Below, one piece after another: positions 7,841 through 11,984 of a stretch of 11,984 nucleotides of DNA. The translations under genes were made by a program, and so were the position numbers. How positions within the stretch are numbered: the stretch's first letter is position 1; each line of letters begins with the position of its first letter. A model generated the notes under the pieces. It worked only from the letters and a program-made list of their open reading frames with translations, was not told the origin of the DNA and ran no database searches. Source of the stretch: Clostridia bacterium. GTDB lineage: Bacteria; Bacillota; Clostridia; Oscillospirales; CAG-382. The stretch spans positions 1-11,984 of the forward strand of contig JAFVXP010000007.1 of the NCBI GenBank assembly GCA_017501055.1, read 5' to 3'.

Positions 7841-7952
7841 AAAAATATAGGACCGTAGGGGAGGGTTTTACACCCTCCCGAACTCCAAAACAGTTGTTGT
7901 TTATTATGCCTGTGTTATATGTCTTGAAGGGTTTTTCATATACATTTCATAC
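7820..7952. repeat. Right copy of long inverted repeat
   Basis: Bases 7854-7952 are the exact reverse complement of 1-99 (99 of 99), and 7820-7836 of 116-132, with unmatched gaps of similar length (17 and 16). The copy contains the hairpin GGGAGGGT/ACCCTCCC at about 7859-7879. It is non-coding. The right-hand match ends with the window's left edge, so the true repeat may be longer. Confidence 0.9.
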
Positions 7953-7970
7953 AACAGAATCCTATGAGCA

Positions 7971-8030
7971 CGGGAGGGTTTATTACCCCACAAAACAAGT
8001 TTTGCGGGGACCCCGTAGCCCCTCCCCTAC
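7971..8030. repeat. Nested palindrome: CCCCAC hairpin inside a GGGAGGG hairpin
   Basis: Outer arms GGGAGGG (7972-7978) and CCCTCCC (8020-8026) resemble the 7859-7879 hairpin. In the loop sits a second hairpin with arms CCCCACAAAAC (7986-7996) and GTTTTGCGGGG (7999-8009), followed by ACCCC to 8014. The inner 29 bp recur identically at 8162-8190. Confidence 0.85.
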
Positions 8031-8085
8031 AAACAAACCAATATAAACAACGTAAACCAAAACCTTCTCGCATAAATCAAGGCAA

Positions 8086-8114
8086 ACGGACCGTCGAGGA
8101 CGCCGGTCCCTACA
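8086..8114. repeat. 29-bp palindromic repeat (GTAGGGACC type), copy 2
   Basis: Inverted copy of 7772-7800, differing only at one paired position: the A-T pair of copy 1 is a C-G pair here. The two copies bracket the 285-bp stretch that holds the right long-repeat copy and one nested palindrome. Confidence 0.85.
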
Positions 8115-8141
8115 AAAACAAATTTCTTCAAACAACTAATT

Positions 8142-8210
8142 GAGATTCTTCGCTACAACACCCCCACAAAACAAGTTTTGCGGGGACCCCATTTCCGCTC
8201 AGAATGACAG
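8142..8210. repeat. Split GATTCTTCGCT/AGAATGAC repeat holding a CCCCAC hairpin
   Basis: GAGATTCTTCGCT (8142-8154) and CCGCTCAGAATGACAG (8195-8210) look like the two halves of a short repeat that I recall as widespread in bacterial genomes as one unbroken unit. Between them lie 40 bp containing the 29-bp CCCCAC hairpin (8162-8190), identical to 7986-8014. The layout looks like one repeat inserted into another. The statement about the wider family is from memory. Confidence 0.7.
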
Positions 8211-8240
8211 TTATACTGAGCCAACCTACACCGTGAAGAT

Positions 8241-8276
8241 AAAAAAACAAAAAGACACCCGAAGATGTCTTTTTGT
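8241..8276 (-). terminator. Terminator of the pepT-trmO-zinc-ribbon operon
   Basis: On the minus strand an 11-bp perfect stem (ACAAAAAGACA, pairing 8247-8257 with 8266-8276) with an 8-base loop is followed by a run of seven T. It begins 26 bases after the stop codon of the zinc-ribbon gene. Confidence 0.92.
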
Positions 8277-8301
8277 AGGTTTATGGGTTTATTAAAATAG
8301 T

Positions 8302-8979
8302 TTATTTCGAAAAATCGGGTTCGTTTGTCGAATTTGCGTTGTTGAAAGCAAAGGGATGTTCGCAATAGGTTTTGTATTCTTTTCTGAGTATGCAAACAAG
8401 CACCAAAAGCGTGACAGTCAAGCCAAGCTCAACAAGCCCACGGACAAACAAAGCCGAAAGAATAAGCGCAATTATTGCGGTTGTAAGGTTGACGTTGCGG
8501 ATCGTGAAGAACGAAAGTATGATTATCGCAGCCGTCACAAGAGCCATACCGACAAGAATCGTATACATTACAATTTTCATAAACTCAACAAGTCCAATGC
8601 CAAGCTCTTTTTCAATAATTTCGAATTCCTGATAATCCTCTTCGGAAAGCTCCAAACTTTCGCCTGAATATTCTTCTATTTTTGCTATGGCTGTTCTAAA
8701 ATCGTCGCCAACAAGTATTTCATCAAAAACCTCGTTCACGCCCCGAAAAGCTATAACCGTTGAGAATAGCATTAAAACAGCACAAACGATCAGAACTATC
8801 TTTTCTGCCTTAATAATATTTCTTGCCCTGAAAGAACAAGCGGTTTGGAAATATTCCTTCTTTGTCATATACGGGGTTGTGCCGTTAAAACCGCCCTGTG
8901 TGCCTCCGACTCTGTTTCCGCAAGAGTTGCAAAAAGAAGAACCGTCGGGGATTTGGTTTCCGCATTTACTACAGAACAT
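8302..8979 (-). CDS. Zinc-ribbon membrane protein, unknown function
   Basis: A 225-residue protein with an N-terminal zinc ribbon: Cys3 and Cys6 (CSKC), Cys17 and Cys20 (CNSC), the compact form common on clostridial membrane proteins. A glycine-rich linker (25-34) follows. Hydrophobic helices are visible at about 60-79, 132-157, 163-181 and 183-198, with an acidic stretch between the first two (about 85-126, rich in E and D) that probably faces the outside. The ribbon should be cytoplasmic. GAGGT on the complement lies 7 bases before the ATG and overlaps the trmO stop codon, so translation is closely linked to the upstream gene. It is the last gene of the operon, before a strong terminator. 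No specific function can be assigned. Confidence 0.85.
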   Translation of the reverse strand: MFCSKCGNQIPDGSSFCNSCGNRVGGTQGGFNGTTPYMTKKEYFQTACSFRARNIIKAEKIVLIVCAVLMLFSTVIAFRGVNEVFDEILVGDDFRTAIAKIEEYSGESLELSEEDYQEFEIIEKELGIGLVEFMKIVMYTILVGMALVTAAIIILSFFTIRNVNLTTAIIALILSALFVRGLVELGLTVTLLVLVCILRKEYKTYCEHPFAFNNANSTNEPDFSK

Positions 8980-8989
8980 AAAAATTACC

Positions 8990-9676
8990 TCACTTTTTAA
9001 TTTTTTCTGCCGAAACGATGATGACTTTTTCGTTTTCGACCTTGAATTTTATCTCATAATCACCGAATTCCATACCGTAAATTCGGGTTTCGTCGTCGTG
9101 ATATTGCGGTCTTGGGTCACGTGAGAGAACCGAAAAGAGCGATTTTTTCTGTTTTTCGGTCATCTTAAGCTCAATATCGCTTTCAACCGCAAGGACTTTT
9201 CCACCGTCGGGGGCAAAACCGCCGATTGCATCGGGAATCGAATCGGCATACGGCAAATACGGCTTTATATCGTAGATAGGCGTGCCGTTCATAAGGTCTG
9301 CGCCCGAAACGATAAGAACGTCGCCAAAGCCTTCCCTTTTCTCGATCCCTTCAAGCTTTACGCAGGACAGCGCAAGCGAGTTCGGTCGAAAGGGTGAGCG
9401 TGTTGCAAAAACGCCCAATCTTTCATTACCGCCAAGACGGGGAGGACGCACCGTTGGTGAAAAGCCTTCCCTTCTTGCTTCGGAAAAGCTCCATATAAGC
9501 CAGATATGCGAAAAATCGCTCAGACCTCGTAAAGCTTCGGAAACACGGTATTCCGGCTCGAATACTATCTCGGATATAAGCTCGGGTGCAAGTCCGCTTT
9601 GTCTCGGGACACCGAACTTTGTCTTAAGGTCGTTATGAATAAACGCAATCGGCTTTATTAAATATTCGCCGTTCAT
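8990..9676 (-). CDS. trmO: tRNA t6A37 N6-methyltransferase TrmO (TsaA/YaeB family)
   Basis: Predicted to methylate N6-threonylcarbamoyladenosine at position 37 of threonine tRNAs using S-adenosylmethionine. Visible family signatures are DFSHIWLIWSF (54-64), RPPRLGGNERLGVFATRSPF (77-96), then RPN, DLMNGTPIYDIKPYLPYADS (127-146), and the C-terminal DPRPQY (187-192) of the two-domain form. Its 228 residues match full-length bacterial TrmO. The ATG overlaps the pepT stop codon by 4 bases (ATGA), so the two are translationally coupled. The downstream zinc-ribbon gene starts 10 bases after its TGA. The link to a peptidase looks like convenience rather than shared function. Confidence 0.93.
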   Translation of the reverse strand: MNGEYLIKPIAFIHNDLKTKFGVPRQSGLAPELISEIVFEPEYRVSEALRGLSDFSHIWLIWSFSEARREGFSPTVRPPRLGGNERLGVFATRSPFRPNSLALSCVKLEGIEKREGFGDVLIVSGADLMNGTPIYDIKPYLPYADSIPDAIGGFAPDGGKVLAVESDIELKMTEKQKKSLFSVLSRDPRPQYHDDETRIYGMEFGDYEIKFKVENEKVIIVSAEKIKK

Positions 9677-10887
9677 TTCTTTTCACCGTTTGCCAAGGTG
9701 ACGATAACCTCAACCATTTTTTCCATTGCAAACACGGGGATAAATTCGTGAATACTGTGGAAATTCAGTCCGCCCGTTGAAAGGTTCGGGCAGGGCAAGC
9801 CCTCGTAGGAGAGTCTTGCGCCGTCGGTACCGCCGCGGATCGGGACTATCTTCGGCTCGACGCCAACCTTCTTCATAGCCGAAACAGCGTTGTCGATAAT
9901 GTGTATATGAGGAACTATCTTTTCCTTCATATTATAATAGCTGTCCTTTATCTCGGCTTCGAAAGTACCTTCACCGCATATCTCGTTAAGATAATCGGCA
10001 AGGCGTTTGACGTATAATTTACGCATATTAAACATATTTTCGCTGTGGTCTCTGATGATAAGCTGGACAAACGCATTAGTTTCGTCTCCGCCGATAGCAC
10101 AGACATGATAAAATCCCTCATAGCCCTCGGTGTGAAGCGGAGTTTCTGCTTCGGGGAGCATATTAACAAACTTTGCCGCCAGCAATGCTGCATTCTTCAT
10201 CTTGTTCTTTGCAGAGCCGGGGTGGATATTAATGCCGTGAACGGTTATCCTTGCCGAGGCGGCATTGAAGTTTTCGTATTCGATCTCGCCAAGCTCGCCG
10301 CCGTCAACGGTATATGCCCAATCGGCATTGAATCGCTTTAGGTCGAAACGGTCTGCACCTCTGCCGATCTCTTCATCGGGAGTTATGCAAACGGGTATCC
10401 TGCCGTGAGAGATTTCGGGGTGGGCGATAAGATATTCTATTGCAGTGAAGATCTCGGCAATACCTGCTTTATCGTCTGCGCCGAGCAACGTTGTACCGTC
10501 GGTGACGATAAGCTCCTTACCGATATAATTTGAAAGTGCAGGAAAATCCGAAGGACTTATGGATTCGGTTTCGTTAAGGATTATATCTCCGCCCTCGTAT
10601 TTGATAACCGAAGGCTTAATATTGTCACCGCAAACCGAGGGTGACGTGTCCATGTGAGCAATAAATCCGATAGAAGGGTCGTTTTCATGTCCCTTTGTTG
10701 CAGGCAAAACGCCGTAAACGTAGCCGTTTTCGTCAATGCCAACGTCAGAAAGACCCATTTCTTCAAGCTCTTTTGCAAGGTATTCGCCAAGCACACGTTG
10801 GGATTCGGTCGAGGGGCAGGTTTCGGAATTTTCGTCGGAATTCGTCCCGAACGAAACGTATTTCAAAAATCTTTCGGTTACGGTCAT
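9673..10887 (-). CDS. pepT: Peptidase T (tripeptide aminopeptidase, M20B)
   Basis: Cytosolic zinc aminopeptidase that removes the N-terminal residue from tripeptides. Its 404 residues are the usual length. Metal and catalytic residues are in place: His78 and Asp80 (HMD), Asp138 (GADDKAG), Glu172/Glu173 (DEEIGRG), Asp195 (TVDGGELG) and a C-terminal histidine in NFHSIHEF (375-382, likely His377). RGGTDGARLS (351-360) and the dimerisation insert of M20 enzymes are also present. The ATG at 10887 is preceded by TGGAGG on the complement. It is the first gene of the operon pepT-trmO-zinc-ribbon protein, with its own promoter, and its stop overlaps the trmO start. Confidence 0.96.
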   Translation of the reverse strand: MTVTERFLKYVSFGTNSDENSETCPSTESQRVLGEYLAKELEEMGLSDVGIDENGYVYGVLPATKGHENDPSIGFIAHMDTSPSVCGDNIKPSVIKYEGGDIILNETESISPSDFPALSNYIGKELIVTDGTTLLGADDKAGIAEIFTAIEYLIAHPEISHGRIPVCITPDEEIGRGADRFDLKRFNADWAYTVDGGELGEIEYENFNAASARITVHGINIHPGSAKNKMKNAALLAAKFVNMLPEAETPLHTEGYEGFYHVCAIGGDETNAFVQLIIRDHSENMFNMRKLYVKRLADYLNEICGEGTFEAEIKDSYYNMKEKIVPHIHIIDNAVSAMKKVGVEPKIVPIRGGTDGARLSYEGLPCPNLSTGGLNFHSIHEFIPVFAMEKMVEVIVTLANGEKK

Positions 10888-10918
10888 CGTAAGCCTCCAA
10901 AGTTAGTTTCTTTCTTAT

Positions 10919-10947
10919 ATTTTACTCCATTTTCGCACTATAATCAA
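10919..10947 (-). promoter_or_regulatory. pepT operon promoter
   Basis: TTGATT (10942-10947) and TAAAAT (10919-10924) on the minus strand are 17 bp apart, with a predicted start near 10912 and a leader of about 25 bases. It is back to back with the tRNA-Leu promoter, with about 20 bp between the two -35 boxes. Confidence 0.75.
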
Positions 10948-10967
10948 GTATTTCCTTCACGATTTGA

Positions 10968-10996
10968 TTGACAAACGCTGTGATTTGTGATAGAAT
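10968..10996 (+). promoter_or_regulatory. tRNA-Leu promoter
   Basis: A perfect TTGACA (10968-10973), a 17-bp spacer, and TAGAAT (10991-10996) preceded by TGA, which gives an extended -10. The predicted start near 11003 is 13 bases before the mature tRNA. The strength fits a stable RNA gene. Confidence 0.88.
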
Positions 10997-11015
10997 GGTC
11001 GGGCAAACAAAATAT

Positions 11016-11098
11016 GCGGATGTGTCGGAATTGGCAGACGAGCCGGTCTTAGAAACCGGTGCATATGCGTGAAGGTTCAAGTCCTTTCATCCGCACCA
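11016..11098 (+). tRNA. tRNA-Leu, anticodon UAG, CCA encoded
   Basis: The acceptor stem GCGGATG pairs with CATCCGC and the gene encodes CCA (11096-11098). The anticodon arm CCGGT-CTTAGAA-ACCGG has the 7-base loop CTTAGAA, giving anticodon TAG, which reads CUN leucine codons. The T arm is GAAGG-TTCAAGT-CCTTT. A long variable arm of about 12 bases identifies a class II tRNA, consistent with leucine. Length is 83 bases. Its last 21 bases are repeated 350 bp downstream (11428-11448). Confidence 0.95.
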
Positions 11099-11099
11099 G

Positions 11100-11143
11100 T
11101 CGAGAGCCTCGACACGCAATTCGCGTGCTGAGGTTCTCGTTTT
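11100..11143 (+). terminator. Terminator-like hairpin after tRNA-Leu
   Basis: A long imperfect stem joins CGAGAGCCTCGACACGC (11101-11117) and GCGTGCTGAGGTTCTCG (11123-11139) around AATTC, followed by TTTT (11140-11143). It starts 2 bases after the CCA end and is the likely transcription end for the tRNA. Confidence 0.75.
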
Positions 11144-11195
11144 ATATGGTTCATCTCTCGCGTTTTAGGTTTTTCATAAGCACAAGTTCGTTTAT

Positions 11196-11222
11196 AAAAG
11201 CATCCCTTGTGGGTGCTTTTTG
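11196..11222 (+). terminator. Second hairpin terminator downstream of tRNA-Leu
   Basis: AAAAGCATCC (11196-11205) pairs with GGGTGCTTTT (11211-11220) with one G-T pair, and is followed by one more T before GG. No gene lies between this and the previous hairpin, so it may be a backup terminator or a relic of a lost gene. Confidence 0.6.
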
Positions 11223-11288
11223 GTTTTTATATAGGAAAATTGTAAGGACTTGAAGGGCGTGTGTTGAATGACGTGCCGGGGGCTATAT

Positions 11289-11317
11289 GGGGTCCCTGCG
11301 AAACTTGTTTCGTGGGG
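11289..11317. repeat. 29-bp CCCCAC-family palindrome, diverged copy
   Basis: In the opposite orientation to 7986-8014, this copy has the same length and three substitutions. Two of them form a compensating pair (A-T to G-C within the arms GCGAAAC/GTTTCG) and the third keeps a G-T pair. Its flanks also resemble the 7971-8030 copy (GGGCTA before, GTGGGGTA after). Confidence 0.78.
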
Positions 11318-11343
11318 TATTTAAGACCACGCCACATGCGTTC

Positions 11344-11406
11344 GGGGTCCCCTTAATAACCCTACAAAACTTCGTTTTGCAGGGAACCCTTACTTGTTTT
11401 GTGGGG
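11344..11406. repeat. CCCCAC-family palindrome split by another palindrome
   Basis: GGGGTCCCC (11344-11352) and ACTTGTTTTGTGGGG (11392-11406) are the exact first 9 and last 15 bases of the 29-bp family. The 5 central bases are replaced by 39 bp that hold a further hairpin, CCCTACAAAAC (11360-11370) with GTTTTGCAGGG (11374-11384), itself similar to the family arms. Confidence 0.75.
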
Positions 11407-11427
11407 AATAATCCGACCGCAGTCGGG

Positions 11428-11448
11428 CAAGTCCTTTCATCCGCACCA
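11428..11448 (+). repeat. Duplicated 3' end of tRNA-Leu (att-like)
   Basis: 21 bases are identical to 11078-11098, the T-loop to CCA end of tRNA-Leu, in direct orientation 350 bp downstream. The nine bases GTCGGGCAA that overlap its start also occur just before the tRNA (10998-11006). Three explanations are possible: an attachment-site duplication left by an integrated element; a duplicated tRNA gene that lost its body by deletion; or repair-mediated copying. No integrase gene is in the interval. Confidence 0.8.
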
Positions 11449-11483
11449 AAAAGAAGAGTCGCATTTTTCGGCTTTTTCTTTTT
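11449..11483 (+). terminator. Terminator directly after the duplicated tRNA end
   Basis: An A/G-rich arm (11449-11461) pairs with a C/T-rich arm (11469-11483) around CATTTTTC, with several G-T pairs, ending in a T-rich run. It begins at the base after the second CCA, as a native tRNA terminator would. This hints that it is the original terminator, displaced by the intervening 350 bp. Confidence 0.6.
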
Positions 11484-11628
11484 GTACTATTATCTATCAT
11501 CTATTCTCTATTCTCTAAACAAACCTGCGATTTTCCCGGGTAAAAGATAAAAGATAAGAGAGAAAAGTTTCGGTGTCAGCTTTGCCGACGAAATATAAAT
11601 AATATGTAGGGGGCGAACATATAGGTCG

Positions 11629-11654
11629 AAAACACCTCAAAATAGGTGTTTTTT
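11629..11654 (+). terminator. Orphan plus-strand terminator
   Basis: AAACACCT (11630-11637) and AGGTGTTT (11644-11651) form an 8-bp stem with loop CAAAAT, followed by more T. No gene is seen before it within 180 bp on the plus strand. Confidence 0.7.
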
Positions 11655-11670
11655 CTTTTCTTATCCAACA

Positions 11671-11698
11671 AAAAGGGCGGCACTAATGCCGCCCTTTT
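11671..11698. terminator. Terminator of the PSEE-repeat surface protein gene
   Basis: AAAAGGGCGGCA (11671-11682) pairs perfectly with TGCCGCCCTTTT (11687-11698) around CTAA. With T runs on either strand it can act in both directions. On the minus strand it lies about 30 bases after the surface protein stop codon. Confidence 0.85.
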
Positions 11699-11729
11699 AA
11701 TTGTTATTCCGTTTTACGAAATACTGTTT

Positions 11730-11984
11730 TTATCTACGCTTTCTGATTACAACTGCAGAGCCTGCGATTGCAAGGAGAGCGAGGATAGCGAACACGATCA
11801 TGCTGGAAGCATCGCCGGGTTCAACAGGTTCGTTGGGTTCATCTTCAGAAGGTTCATCTTCAGAGGGTTCTTCGGAAGGTTCTTCAGAAGGTTCTTCGGA
11901 AGGTTCTTCGGAAGGTTCTTCAGAGGGTTCTTCGGAAGGTTCTTCAGAAGGTTCTTCGGAAGGTTCTTCAGAGGGTTCTTCGGA
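11730..11984 (-). CDS. Surface protein C-terminus with PSEE repeats and membrane anchor (partial)
   Basis: The last 84 residues of a gene that continues past the window's right edge. It reads, from the N-terminal side, SEE, nine PSEE units, two PSEDE units, PNEPVEPGDASS, a hydrophobic helix of about 20 residues, and the tail RKRR before TAA at 11730-11732. An acidic Pro-rich spacer, one helix and a short basic tail are the plan of proteins held at the Gram-positive cell surface, with the repeat spanning the cell wall. No LPXTG is present: VEPGD occupies the place of the sorting motif, so either a divergent sortase or plain membrane anchoring is possible. The N-terminal functional domain is not visible, so the role cannot be given. 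Confidence 0.85.
   Translation of the reverse strand, partial: SEEPSEEPSEEPSEEPSEEPSEEPSEEPSEEPSEEPSEEPSEDEPSEDEPNEPVEPGDASSMIVFAILALLAIAGSAVVIRKRR
11838..11984. repeat. 12-bp coding tandem repeat (PSEE) with two 15-bp variants
   Basis: Nine full 12-bp units and a 9-base partial unit fill 11868-11984; two 15-bp units encoding PSEDE fill 11838-11867. Synonymous codons for Pro (CCT/CCC) and Ser (TCC/TCT) follow a partly regular order, giving a 48-bp higher-order period. The array runs off the window. Confidence 0.9.

Noticed and set aside
7735..8210. Repeat cluster as a possible CRISPR array
   Set aside because: The repeats are of several kinds, in both orientations, with irregular spacing and no cas genes.
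8153..8395. 80-codon minus-strand frame overlapping the operon terminator
   Set aside because: It runs across the zinc-ribbon gene end, a strong terminator and repeat DNA.
11059..11253. Plus-strand frame starting inside tRNA-Leu
   Set aside because: It begins in the tRNA and crosses two terminator hairpins; not a gene.

Overview
The window looks like a chromosomal segment of a Firmicute of the class Clostridia, probably an uncultured gut lineage near the Oscillospiraceae/Ruminococcaceae. The basis is protein flavour (clostridial-type GDH, Tex, PepT, a PSEE-repeat surface protein), strong AGGAGG-like ribosome binding sites, SigA-type promoters with 17-bp spacers, and intergenic DNA full of short G/C-rich palindromes. 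The lineage is an inference; nothing here is a taxonomic marker.

Layout. 1-132 is the left copy of a long inverted repeat. 142-2481 (-) encodes an ABC exporter half-transporter with an unusual N-terminal extension and zinc knuckle. Divergent to it, 2601-3653 (+) encodes a short homoserine dehydrogenase, followed by a stack of four stem-loops and two intrinsic terminators. A minus-strand unit follows: gdhA (4020-5366), then 3 bp beyond it a 43-residue membrane peptide gene (3885-4016). tex (5446-7590, -) has its own promoter. 7603-8240 is about 640 bp with no gene, made of repeats, including the right copy of the inverted repeat (7820-7952). An operon pepT > trmO > zinc-ribbon membrane protein (10887 down to 8302, -) ends at a strong terminator. 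Divergent to it is a tRNA-Leu(UAG) gene (11016-11098, +). 11099-11729 holds no protein gene: it has terminators, more palindromes, a duplicated 21-bp tRNA 3' end, and from about 11486 to 11628 AT-rich DNA in which I recognise nothing. The window ends inside a surface protein gene (11730-11984, -) with a PSEE tandem repeat and a C-terminal membrane anchor.

Function. The genes are mostly core metabolism and housekeeping: aspartate-family amino acid synthesis (hom), ammonia assimilation or glutamate turnover (gdhA), transcription/RNA accessory function (tex), peptide use (pepT) and tRNA modification (trmO). They are separate transcription units with recognisable promoters, apart from the gdhA/peptide pair and the pepT operon. 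No phage, CRISPR, toxin-antitoxin or biosynthetic cluster is visible.

The most unusual content is intergenic: families of short palindromes that differ by compensatory base changes and are repeatedly nested inside one another, a 99-bp perfect inverted repeat enclosing four annotated genes and the small peptide gene, and an att-like duplication of the tRNA-Leu 3' end.
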